38,929 nucleotides of DNA from NCBI GenBank assembly GCA_001783515.1, contig MFMN01000016.1, positions 1 through 38,929 on the forward strand. The letters are read 5' to 3'. The stretch comes from Candidatus Kaiserbacteria bacterium RIFCSPLOWO2_12_FULL_50_10. Its GTDB lineage: Bacteria > Patescibacteriota > Minisyncoccia > Phycocordibacterales > UBA918. Below are positions 18,736-27,218 of this stretch, piece by piece (position 1 is the stretch's first letter; every line of letters starts with the position of its first letter). Both the position numbers and the translations under genes were made by a program. Below the pieces are notes generated by a model that saw only the letters and a list, made by a program, of their open reading frames with translations, was not told the DNA's origin and did not search any database.

Positions 18736-19512
18736 CTATGCAATGCAAGCCTTAATAATTACGGCAAAGCGCACGGCTTCGAGCGACGCGCCACCGACAA
18801 GAAATCCATCAATCATGCCATTTTGCATGAACTCGAGCGCGTTTTCTTCCGTGACCGAGCCGCCATACAGTACGCGCACTTTATTCGCAACGGCGTCGCC
18901 ATATTTTTCATGCAAATATTTTTTGATGGCGAGACGCATGGTCGATACGTCTTCTGCGGTTGGCGTAAGCCCTGTGCCGATTGCCCATACTGGTTCATAC
19001 GCAACCACAACACGCGTCGCTGCCGTTCCGCCAAGATTCGCAAACACTGCGTCGAGCTGCTCGTGGACGATATGGTAAAAATCACCTTCGGCGTCGCGGC
19101 TTTGTTCGCCAATACATACCACCGGTATCATTTTCGCCGCAAGCACTCCTGCCGCGCGCGCCGTAACTTGTGCATTATCCTCACCGCGCGCACGACGTTC
19201 TGAATGTCCGACGATTACAAACGCCGCGCGTCGTTCCGCAAGCATTCCCGCTGACACTTCGCCTGTTTCCGCACCAACCGCGCCAGCTGCTGCATTTTGC
19301 GCGCCGAGCATAATCGGCTTGCCTTTGGTAATCTTGCCAATCTCGTCAAAATACAGCGTCGGCACGGCAATACCAATGTCGCACGAAGCGGTACCGCGCG
19401 CCTTAAGCGCCTTCGTCACTACATCCTTACCCAGCCTCTTCGCCGCTTCCAAAGTCGCTGGATGCATTTTCCAGTTTCCAATCACCAAGGGAGTACGTTT
19501 TACTTTCGCCAT
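18736..19512 (-). CDS. tpiA: Triosephosphate isomerase
   Basis: LVIGNWKM, VIVGHSERRA, VAYEPVWAIGTG, VLYGGSVTEENA. Start at ATG 19512. Confidence 0.95.
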   Translation of the reverse strand: MAKVKRTPLVIGNWKMHPATLEAAKRLGKDVVTKALKARGTASCDIGIAVPTLYFDEIGKITKGKPIMLGAQNAAAGAVGAETGEVSAGMLAERRAAFVIVGHSERRARGEDNAQVTARAAGVLAAKMIPVVCIGEQSRDAEGDFYHIVHEQLDAVFANLGGTAATRVVVAYEPVWAIGTGLTPTAEDVSTMRLAIKKYLHEKYGDAVANKVRVLYGGSVTEENALEFMQNGMIDGFLVGGASLEAVRFAVIIKACIA

Positions 19513-19558
19513 ATGCAGAGAGTATACCATAGGCGATGGCATATTCTGTGTAATCAAG

Positions 19559-19580
19559 ATATACTTCATGAGAAGTATAT
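19559..19580. promoter_or_regulatory. Palindrome between tpiA and the 19606 gene
   Basis: Perfect ATATACTTC-ATGA-GAAGTATAT. Confidence 0.4.
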
Positions 19581-19605
19581 TTTTTACTATATAGCCAACC
19601 AAACT

Positions 19606-20130
19606 ATGAGCATAGAAAACCCATCCAATCAACCACCAATAAAAACACCCGAACAACAAGGCGAGAAACCAGTCGGGCGAGAAATATCTTACGTTATAGG
19701 AAAAGAACTTGCCCATACATATGAACCAATAACTGAGCAGCAGAGACTAAGCCAGATTCAAGCAGAGAAGGAACAATATGAGCAGTGGATGCGAGATAAC
19801 CCAGAACTATTGGTGTCTTTAGACAATCTACGTGAAGCTGGGCCAGAAATTAAAGAAATTGAAGACATGATTGCTTCATTTGAAGCAGCACACTCTCTTG
19901 AAGAGCTTCATTCCATTACTGAGATAGGACCAGGTGAGGAAGTGAACTTCCCGTTGCGAGAATCAGCAAAAAAAGCGATCATTCCTATCGTTGAAAAAAT
20001 GAAAGCACTGGAAAAGGAGACGAATATTTCAAGCCAGGCATATAGTGAAGTGCGTGCCGCATATAAACGCCTCCGTAACGCAATCGGTGCCATAAACAGC
20101 TTCACTAACAAAGTAGATCACAACAGGTAA
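19606..20130 (+). CDS. Hypothetical, charged/helical protein
   Basis: ORF from ATG 19606, followed by a strong terminator. Confidence 0.55.
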   Translation: MSIENPSNQPPIKTPEQQGEKPVGREISYVIGKELAHTYEPITEQQRLSQIQAEKEQYEQWMRDNPELLVSLDNLREAGPEIKEIEDMIASFEAAHSLEELHSITEIGPGEEVNFPLRESAKKAIIPIVEKMKALEKETNISSQAYSEVRAAYKRLRNAIGAINSFTNKVDHNR

Positions 20131-20140
20131 CAGTCCATAC

Positions 20141-20170
20141 AAAACAAAACCGCTAGGGCGGTTTTGTTTT
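20141..20170. terminator. Terminator hairpin
   Basis: AAAACAAAACCGC-TAGG-GCGGTTTTGTTTT. Confidence 0.85.
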
Positions 20171-20173
20171 GTA

Positions 20174-20281
20174 TTAGATTTTTGTAGGGTCAGCAGCTTC
20201 TTCCTTCGGGTAGGCGTTTTTTATTTCTACACCTTCACGTTTGAGAATTGCTTCGTAGTCATCGCGTTCGAGGGTTTTAGT
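20174..20281 (-). pseudogene. Remnant of an ftsH 3' end
   Basis: Minus strand reads [33 protein letters not shown], nearly identical to the FtsH C-terminus encoded at 21790-21900. Confidence 0.85.
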
Positions 20282-20407
20282 AGATTGACGCAGCAGAAGG
20301 CTTCTTGTATTAGAATATACGAAAACTTGCAAAAAAAATGTATCTGTTATTCTATAGTAGTTAGTTAATTCTGACTAACTTTGTTCTTTACACTACAGGA
20401 GCCCCTC

Positions 20408-21094
20408 ATGGAGCAACGCCTTATCCGTACTCTTACCGTAATTCTGCTCATGTTTGGCATGAACCAAGTATACGCAGGCTTTTTAAAATTTCCCGTTCCA
20501 CAATCTGGATATACCCCATCGACCGTACCTATTACGGCAGTTATGGACCATGACTCTGACTGGAATAAGATTAAAACCCGCACAGGAGAAACTGGATCTT
20601 ATGCAAACGGATGTCTTGCGTACGTTAGCGGAAATGTGAGTTGCACCTCGAGTAACACAAGTTATCCTTGGGCATACAAGCGGCCTGGTGGCGCAGCGTG
20701 GTCAACTCCCGGAATAAACTATATTGACCTTGCTCCCGGTAACAATGTGTGGATGTGGTACGACAATCACCATGGCTACGATTTTTCAGTTAGCCAATGG
20801 CTACCCGTTGTTTCTGCTGAGTCGGGAACGGTAACTGATATCAACACCAGCTGGGGCCAGGTGACAATCACACACAGCAACGGGTATCGAACCACCTATA
20901 CACATATGTATCTCAACTTACCCATGCCACAAACGGTGTCAAAAGGACAGCATATCGGCTGGGTCTCTAACGTCGCACCATCATCGCAAGCGGTTGGCGT
21001 CCATTTACACTTTGTGGTTGAACGTAATACCGGCGGACACTGGTATCAAGTTGATCCGTATGGCGGCAGCGGTGAGCCTGTGCTTTGGGACTAA
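20408..21094 (+). CDS. Secreted M23-family metallopeptidase
   Basis: Signal peptide; HHGYDFSV, VSAESGTVTDI, HMYLNLPMPQTVSKGQHIGWV, VGVHLHFVVE. SD AGGAG before ATG 20408. Confidence 0.8.
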   Translation: MEQRLIRTLTVILLMFGMNQVYAGFLKFPVPQSGYTPSTVPITAVMDHDSDWNKIKTRTGETGSYANGCLAYVSGNVSCTSSNTSYPWAYKRPGGAAWSTPGINYIDLAPGNNVWMWYDNHHGYDFSVSQWLPVVSAESGTVTDINTSWGQVTITHSNGYRTTYTHMYLNLPMPQTVSKGQHIGWVSNVAPSSQAVGVHLHFVVERNTGGHWYQVDPYGGSGEPVLWD

Positions 21095-21118
21095 GACCCT
21101 TTTGCTCTTTTAATGAAG

Positions 21119-21160
21119 GCCCTCTCCATGCTAGCGTGGAGAGGGCTATTGTTATTTTTT
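21119..21160. terminator. Terminator hairpin
   Basis: GCCCTCTCCA/TGGAGAGGGC then T-rich tract. Confidence 0.8.
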
Positions 21161-21736
21161 ATACACCTCGAATGAGTTGTATATTCCATCGAGTATTTTA
21201 AGATATTCGGGGTACTCATTCACCCACTCTGTGAGCTGTTGATTTCCTATTCCTTCTAGCCAATCAGTTGCATATGTATGCTCGGGGTTCATTCCTTCTA
21301 AGACAAAGGTAAACACGTTCCCCTGTTCATCTCGATACACACGAATATCACCACGCTCACTCGTATGCTGTGTACTGGATGCACTTCTTGTTATATTGAT
21401 TTCATAATTCAAAAATGTTTCCTGATCATATGGATGCGAGGATTTAATGTTTGGATACTTCGCAGAAAACTCGATAAATACAGCTTCGGGTAAGTCATAT
21501 AGTGCATATTTTGGACTAGTTCCTCCTATCACTTCTAGATTTTTAGGATACCGAAAACGATATCCATACTCTTTATTATCATAGACTACCCATTCAGAAA
21601 TATTCGTCGTACTAGTACTCACCGAGTCATTAGCCGATCTATATTTCTTGGAAACAAGAAAATACAGACCAGCGACAAGCAACGGCATTAAAACGCCTAT
21701 GAGTGCTGTGGCTTTGAGAGTATTGCTTTTCATCAT
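21152..21736 (-). CDS. Hypothetical single-TM extracytoplasmic protein
   Basis: N-terminal TM then EWVVYDNKEYGYRFRYPKNLEV. Confidence 0.6.
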   Translation of the reverse strand: MMKSNTLKATALIGVLMPLLVAGLYFLVSKKYRSANDSVSTSTTNISEWVVYDNKEYGYRFRYPKNLEVIGGTSPKYALYDLPEAVFIEFSAKYPNIKSSHPYDQETFLNYEINITRSASSTQHTSERGDIRVYRDEQGNVFTFVLEGMNPEHTYATDWLEGIGNQQLTEWVNEYPEYLKILDGIYNSFEVYKK

Positions 21737-21789
21737 GTAATAACGTTATACCATGTAAATCCCCAAAATGATTTTGAGAATTTATACTA

Positions 21790-23733
21790 CTAGATATTTG
21801 TTGGATCAGCAGCTTCTTCTTTCGGGTAGGCGTTTTTGATTTCCACGCCTTCTCTTTTGAGAATTGCTTCGTAGTCATCGCGTTCGAGAGTTTCTAGTTC
21901 GATGAGTTTCTCGGCGACAGCGTCGAGAGCTTTGCGATGTACCGTGAGCGCTTCACGAGCGCGGTCTTCTGCGGTGCGCATAATGCGGGTGACTTCTTCG
22001 TCGATTTCGCGGGCTTTTTCGGTTGAATAGCCTCGGTCTTCAGAGATGCCACCGCCAATAAGGCGTCCGCCTGTCCCCTCAAGGGCTACAGGGCCGAACT
22101 TTTCGGACATGCCGAAGCGTACCACCATGTCACGCGCGAGATTTGTCGCAACTTGGAGGTCATTCGATGGACCAGTCGTAAGGTCGTCGAAAATCATAAT
22201 CTCTGCAACATAGCCGCCGAGTGACATTGCGATGTCGTCGAGGAACTCTTTGCGTGACTGCATTTTACGGTCGGTGTCAGGGAGCTTGAGGGTATAGCCA
22301 GCCGCACGTCCGCGAGAAATGATAGAAATCTTCTGGACCGGGTCGGCGTATGGAAGCACGGACGCGACGAGCGCATGCCCCGCTTCGTGGTACGCGGTGA
22401 TTTTACGCTCTTCCTTTGTGAGCAAGTGACTCTTGCGCTCAGGGCCGAGCATGACTTTTTCAATCGAGCGAATCGCGTCGAACTGCGCGACTTCTTTACG
22501 GCCTTCGCGTGCGGCGAGAATTGCGGCTTCATTCATAAGCGACGCAAGGTCGGCACCTGAAAATCCTGGTGTACGCTGCGCGATAATCTCTAGGTTCACG
22601 TCTGCCGTGAGCGGCTTCTTGCGTGCGTGGATTTTGAGGATTTCTAGACGGTCGTCGCGGTCAGGAAGGTCGATGGTGACCCGGCGGTCGAAGCGCCCCG
22701 GGCGCATAAGTGCGGAGTCAATAACGTCAGGGCGGTTCGTTGCCGCGATAACAATGAGTTTTTCGGTTGGCTCGAAGCCGTCCATTTCGGTGAGGATTTG
22801 GTTGAGTGTTTGTTCACGTTCATCGTTGCCGCCACCCATGCCACTGCCGCGGGCGCGACCGACAGCGTCGATTTCGTCGATGAAAATAATAGCAGGCGCC
22901 ATTTTCTTTGCAGTTTGGAAGAGGTCACGCACACGCGATGCACCAACACCCACAAACATCTCAACGAATTCAGAGCCAGAAATCGAGAAGAACGGCACGT
23001 TCGCTTCACCCGCAATTGCGCGTGCGAGCAGTGTCTTTCCCGTACCTGGTGACCCCATCATCATCACACCCTTTGGCACCGCTGCGCCAATGTCGGTGAA
23101 TTTCTTTGGATTCTTGAGGAAGTCGACGATTTCTTCGAGTTCGATTTTTGCTTCTTTGGCACCCGCAACGTCCTTAAACGTCACTTTCTGCTGTTCGTCG
23201 TCAGGGTGAATCATGCGTGCTTTTGACGCGCCGAAGTTCAGCGCTTGCACGCCCATACCCTTCATCGAGCGTGAGAAGAAGAATACGATAAAGCCAAGGA
23301 GAAGGAGCGGGAACAAGAACGGCGAAAGGACGCCGAGCCAATAGGCGAGCCCTGTTTCCTCTTTTACTTCAAGCGCAATCGCGCGGAGCTCTTCGGCGGT
23401 GACGCCGAGATTTACGAGCGTTTCGGTAATCGGCGTTGCGTAGCCTTCTTTTTTCGCAATACCTACCGGACGCGCTTCGTCACGATGATGCACTTCGACA
23501 GTATCGCCGCGCACCACAAGTTCCTTTACGTCACCTGCATGAATTGCTTCTGCAACCTTTGTAAGAGTCGTGTCTTCCGTGTTTTTCTTGTCGGTACCGT
23601 ACCCGTAGAGGAGCGTGAACATCATGAGTGACAACACGCCGACGGTAAGGATATTCCAGAGGCTGCTTGGCTGCTGCTTTTTGCGATGCTTCGGCACGGG
23701 CTTCTTCGGTGCCTTTTTTCCTTGTTCTTTCAT
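21790..23733 (-). CDS. ftsH: ATP-dependent zinc metalloprotease FtsH
   Basis: [59 protein letters not shown]. Start at ATG 23733. Confidence 0.97.
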   Translation of the reverse strand: MKEQGKKAPKKPVPKHRKKQQPSSLWNILTVGVLSLMMFTLLYGYGTDKKNTEDTTLTKVAEAIHAGDVKELVVRGDTVEVHHRDEARPVGIAKKEGYATPITETLVNLGVTAEELRAIALEVKEETGLAYWLGVLSPFLFPLLLLGFIVFFFSRSMKGMGVQALNFGASKARMIHPDDEQQKVTFKDVAGAKEAKIELEEIVDFLKNPKKFTDIGAAVPKGVMMMGSPGTGKTLLARAIAGEANVPFFSISGSEFVEMFVGVGASRVRDLFQTAKKMAPAIIFIDEIDAVGRARGSGMGGGNDEREQTLNQILTEMDGFEPTEKLIVIAATNRPDVIDSALMRPGRFDRRVTIDLPDRDDRLEILKIHARKKPLTADVNLEIIAQRTPGFSGADLASLMNEAAILAAREGRKEVAQFDAIRSIEKVMLGPERKSHLLTKEERKITAYHEAGHALVASVLPYADPVQKISIISRGRAAGYTLKLPDTDRKMQSRKEFLDDIAMSLGGYVAEIMIFDDLTTGPSNDLQVATNLARDMVVRFGMSEKFGPVALEGTGGRLIGGGISEDRGYSTEKAREIDEEVTRIMRTAEDRAREALTVHRKALDAVAEKLIELETLERDDYEAILKREGVEIKNAYPKEEAADPTNI

Positions 23734-23806
23734 ATCGCCAGTATACGAATGGTACTGCGAATGTCCAGCGCAAATCTCTCGAAAACCTGCATGGAGAACT
23801 ATGCGG

Positions 23807-23926
23807 TTTCCCCTAAGCTGGATGAAGTTGCGTTGGCTGGAGCAATTTTTTTCTGGAAACGTACCACAACGTACGGTGGAAGAAAAAATTTGTGAAGCCA
23901 ATGCAAATTCGTCAGCTTAGGGGAAA
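23807..23926. repeat. 120-bp imperfect palindrome between ftsH and smpB
   Basis: Perfect terminal arms TTTCCCCTAAGCTG (23807-23820) / CAGCTTAGGGGAAA (23913-23926), with degenerate pairing inward. Confidence 0.75.
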
Positions 23927-23944
23927 GTGTGCTATATATAGTAC

Positions 23945-24391
23945 ATGTCGCCATCTGCAACACTAGTGAGTCATCCGCGAGCACGATATGACTTTGAGAT
24001 TTTAGAAACCCTTACCGCCGGGGTGTCGCTTTTGGGCACCGAAGTTGCGTCCCTGAAGAAAAATCAAGGAAAACTCGTTGGCTCGTATGTGAAGCTTATC
24101 AAAGGCGTACCAATGCTTCTCGGCGCCCATATTCCGCCATTCCAAGTAGCAAACGCGCCAAAAGACTACTCCCCCACTCGCGACCGCGCACTCCTCCTCA
24201 ATAAAAAAGAAATCGCAAAGCTCGAGCGTGAACTCCACGAAAAAAACCTCACGCTCATCCCGCTCCGTTTCTTCCGTGGCGGCCCGCACATCAAACTAGA
24301 AATCGCCCTCGCCAAAGGCAAAAAGAAATTCGACAAACGCGAAACCATTAAGAAGCGAGATATCAGCCGCGATATTGCCAGAAAAATCTAA
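23945..24391 (+). CDS. smpB: SsrA-binding protein SmpB
   Basis: RARYDFEILETLTAGVSLLGTEVASLKKNQGKLVGSYVKL...REL.EKNLTLIPLRFFR...KKKFDKRETIKKRD. Confidence 0.96.
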   Translation: MSPSATLVSHPRARYDFEILETLTAGVSLLGTEVASLKKNQGKLVGSYVKLIKGVPMLLGAHIPPFQVANAPKDYSPTRDRALLLNKKEIAKLERELHEKNLTLIPLRFFRGGPHIKLEIALAKGKKKFDKRETIKKRDISRDIARKI

Positions 24392-24401
24392 TCAAAAAAA
24401 T

Positions 24402-25049
24402 ATGACAAAAGAAAACATAAAACTCATATGCCTCGATATTGATGGCACGATTATTACCCAGAATAGTTGGTATACACTCAACATGGCGCTCGGACTTTCG
24501 CATGAGGAGGATCAGGAAATGTATGATGCGTATGGTGCAGGAACGCTATCCTACGAAGGCTGGATTGCAAAACTTGTTGAGCTTTACAAAAAGTACGGCA
24601 AAGCGACAAAAGAAACAGTTGTTGCCGCGCTTACTGGCTACACCTTTATAGAAGGTACTGAAGCACTTGTTGCAGACCTACAAGCAAAAGGCTATGAAGT
24701 CGTCCTTGTTTCTGGATCATTCCAGCTTCTTGCGGAAGACATCGCAAAGAAACTCAACATCAAAACCTTCAAAGGTAATACTGAGATTATCTTTGATGAA
24801 AACGACGTGGTAGAAAATCTTACCGTCGGTGGCGATGAACCCGTCGCAAAACTCCGCTACCTCAAGGAAATCGCAGACGCTCGAAATATCCCCCTAAGCG
24901 CAATCGCCTGCATCGGCGACGGCTTCACTGATATTCCTCTTTTTGAGGCAACAGGAAGCGGTATCACCTTCACACACTCAAAACCAAATGTCCAAGCTGC
25001 AGCAGCACAGGTTGTTGAAAAGCTCTCAGATATTTCAACTATTCTCTAG
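24402..25049 (+). CDS. HAD-family phosphatase (SerB-like)
   Basis: LICLDIDGTI, VVLVSGSFQLLAEDIA, ACIGDGFTDIPLFEATG. Confidence 0.8.
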   Translation: MTKENIKLICLDIDGTIITQNSWYTLNMALGLSHEEDQEMYDAYGAGTLSYEGWIAKLVELYKKYGKATKETVVAALTGYTFIEGTEALVADLQAKGYEVVLVSGSFQLLAEDIAKKLNIKTFKGNTEIIFDENDVVENLTVGGDEPVAKLRYLKEIADARNIPLSAIACIGDGFTDIPLFEATGSGITFTHSKPNVQAAAAQVVEKLSDISTIL

Positions 25050-25052
25050 CAT

Positions 25053-25313
25053 CTATCGGTAGACATCATGACTTCCAACATCAAGCAGACACGCTTGATG
25101 TTTTTTGTCATAAGAGAAGATTATACGAGTACTATAATTTACAGAAAAACTGTACGTGCTCCCTAGTCTCCCCTGCAGCTTATGAACTTTTAGTTTCTCG
25201 TGATTCTGCTCATCCCTAAAAAGCTCGATACGTTCAACAACATCATCCTGCAGTGCTGGCTCTAATTTCTTGAAACTTCGAACAAAAGATGGCGCATATA
25301 TAATTTCAACCAT
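25053..25313 (-). CDS. RelE/ParE-superfamily toxin
   Basis: MVEIIYAPSFVRSFKKLEPALQDDVVERIELF...KVHKLQGRLGSTYSFSVNYSTRIIFSY...LLDVGSHDVYR. Confidence 0.8.
   Translation of the reverse strand: MVEIIYAPSFVRSFKKLEPALQDDVVERIELFRDEQNHEKLKVHKLQGRLGSTYSFSVNYSTRIIFSYDKKHQACLLDVGSHDVYR
25077..25106 (+). terminator. Plus-strand terminator inside the minus-strand toxin gene
   Basis: AACATCAAGC-AGACAC-GCTTGATGTT followed by TTTT. Confidence 0.7.
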
Positions 25314-25317
25314 AGTG

Positions 25318-25542
25318 CTATGCATCGAGCTGAGCAGCAAGCATTCGCAGATCACCGCGAAGCCCCTTACCTTCATCTATTTCGCGCTGCGCACGAAGCA
25401 CTCGCTCAACAGCCTCGTCCTCCGCAGCTTTTATGAGCGCACGCCGAACAGCATCTGCTTTATTTGCAGCATAACCAGTTGAAACTAAGTGGTGGAGCAT
25501 CTGTTCAAGAGATGCTGAAAGTGGTACCGATATTGTCGTCAT
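25318..25542 (-). CDS. Putative ribbon-helix-helix antitoxin
   Basis: MTTISVPLSASLEQMLHHLVSTGYAANKADAVRRALIKAAEDEAVERVL; directly upstream of the toxin. Confidence 0.75.
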   Translation of the reverse strand: MTTISVPLSASLEQMLHHLVSTGYAANKADAVRRALIKAAEDEAVERVLRAQREIDEGKGLRGDLRMLAAQLDA

Positions 25543-25548
25543 GCACAC

Positions 25549-25577
25549 ATGGTATCATATGATATTATAGTACGCAA
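25549..25577 (-). promoter_or_regulatory. Toxin-antitoxin promoter with palindrome between -35 and -10
   Basis: Minus strand: TTGCGT-17-TACCAT-6-ATG; TATCATATGATA (25553-25564) lies mainly in the spacer. Confidence 0.65.
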
Positions 25578-25652
25578 CCCGACCCGTATCCTTGACAATA
25601 TCTCATTTTATGGGAGAATACGTGCACTTCCCTTCAAGGTTCTCCTGAAATT

Positions 25653-25716
25653 CCCGCGCAGGGCTGGCCGCCACCGCTTGTACTACTTGTAGTGCGAGCA
25701 ACCAGCCTTGCGCGGG
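25653..25716. repeat. Long hairpin overlapping the tmRNA 5' end
   Basis: CCCGCGCAGGGCTGG (25653-25667) / CCAGCCTTGCGCGGG (25702-25716), one wobble, plus inner CTTGTACTAC-TT-GTAGTGCGAG stem. Confidence 0.8.
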
Positions 25717-26112
25717 GATGACAGGCTTTGACGGTTATGGTCCGTGCGAACGGCGCGTGTCGAAGATGGTGTTGTCCTTCGTAAAAACACACCAACCCTT
25801 AATTGCAAAAGCAATCAAGAGTCCTTACGCGTCTAACGTGTTTGGATACGCTTACGCTGCGTAGGTTGAGTTTTTAACTCCCTCGCCCGTTGCGCGTTAC
25901 GCTTCGTTCGTCATATCTCGAAGCAGTGGCGTTATATCGATATGACTCGGCAGTCGCAGTGCGTTCTCACTTCGACACCTAAAAAATAGGAACTGCACTT
26001 CGCCTTCTCGTTCACTCTCCCGAAAGCGAAGTTAAGCCTTCAGAGTGTCCTACACACGTAGACACCCTCGCACACCATAATTCGGACGAGAGTTCAATTC
26101 TCTCCATCTCCA
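25714..26112 (+). ncRNA. ssrA: Transfer-messenger RNA (tmRNA)
   Basis: GGGGATG (25714-25720) pairs with CATCTCC (26105-26111); T-arm GAGAG-TTCAATT-CTCTC; tag frame KTHQPLIAKAIKSPYASNVFGYAYAA then TAG at 25862-25864. CCA not encoded. Confidence 0.93.
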
Positions 26113-26125
26113 CAACAGTAAACAC

Positions 26126-26154
26126 AAAGGCTCGGAGTACTCCTCCGGGCCTTT
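26126..26154. terminator. Hairpin after tmRNA
   Basis: AAAGGCTCGGAG / CTCCGGGCCTTT; no long T run. Confidence 0.5.
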
Positions 26155-26471
26155 CGCGTATGGCTTTGAGCGAGTTCAAATATTTCTCGGGAATGGGGAG
26201 ATGGCGAGACCGATTAGAAACCTCCTGTAAACCTTGGGGCTTTTCGAGGATGGTAGGTCAACTACATAGTAAAAAGCCAATAAAATAAGGGTATTTTCGT
26301 ATGTTCGTGATTTCGTCTTTTGTCCAAATAGCTGTTTTGTCAATATCGAAGTTATCGCAGATTCTGAAGCAATGAACGAAATATGGCTTTAAATATAGTT
26401 TTTATTGTGCTTGCGTTGCGCTACGTCCTATGATATCGTTCTTAGAACTTATTACAAGGTAAAATAAATCT

Positions 26472-27218
26472 ATGACTGATTCAAACACTACTGCAGAAAC
26501 GAAGAAGGCGCTCCCTGCGTACCTCAACGTAACTAAGTTGCAGAAACTTATCGAGATCCTCTCCACGACAAGGGTGACCGTAATTACGACCGAGAGCCTT
26601 AAGGGCGAATTCGGTGCAACCGATGCCTCTGTTGCCATGGGCACACTCCGATTTCTTGATTTGATCGACGAAACTGGGAAAGCGAGGGATGCGGTACGAG
26701 GCTTCCATCTTAGTGGTGAGGAGCGAACACAGGCGGTCGCAAAGATTGTCGAGACTGCTTACGCACAACTCTTTGAGTTTGTTGTCGGAGATAAGCCCCA
26801 GAACCTAGCTCAGGACAAACTCACCAATCACTTCGTGAAGGTTTATGGTGTCGTGCCGCGAATCGCAACACCGGCGGTGCGCGCCTTCCTATTTCTTTGC
26901 GAGGAGGCTGGAATGAAAGAGAAGAGTACTGTACCGCGCGTGCAAACACCGCGCGTGAAGAAACCTAACGTGACACACACAAAGCCGACAGCGGGTTCAG
27001 TAACCAGAAATCCTCAACGATCTCCCGCTACTCATAATGCGAATGAAACGGCGATACCTTTCGCCAAAGGACAGATCTCTTTCGTGCTCCCAACAAAAGT
27101 CTTAAGCAACCCAGAGCTCATTGGAGACTACAAGGACGTTCTTACTGCGATTAATACGTTCGTGTCCAAATGTGAGCCGTTTTTGAAGGAAGACTCTCAA
27201 CCTAATGACAGCGAATAA
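26472..27218 (+). CDS. DUF5343-family protein
   Basis: YLNVTKLQKLIEILSTTRVTVITTESLKGEFGATDASVAMGTLRFLDLIDETGKA...TAYAQLFEFV resembles DUF5343. Confidence 0.7.
   Translation: MTDSNTTAETKKALPAYLNVTKLQKLIEILSTTRVTVITTESLKGEFGATDASVAMGTLRFLDLIDETGKARDAVRGFHLSGEERTQAVAKIVETAYAQLFEFVVGDKPQNLAQDKLTNHFVKVYGVVPRIATPAVRAFLFLCEEAGMKEKSTVPRVQTPRVKKPNVTHTKPTAGSVTRNPQRSPATHNANETAIPFAKGQISFVLPTKVLSNPELIGDYKDVLTAINTFVSKCEPFLKEDSQPNDSE

Noticed and set aside
18412-19203. 263-aa plus-strand ORF spanning pgk and tpiA
   Set aside because: Antisense to two conserved glycolytic genes; no recognisable domain.
22433-23209. 258-aa plus-strand ORF opposite ftsH
   Set aside because: Ser/Arg-rich antisense ORF over a well-supported conserved gene.
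26160-26400. Possible att duplication or integrase remnant after tmRNA (minus-strand CCATCTCC near 26200)
   Set aside because: Only an 8-nt match to the tmRNA 3' end in inverted orientation; no integrase ORF.
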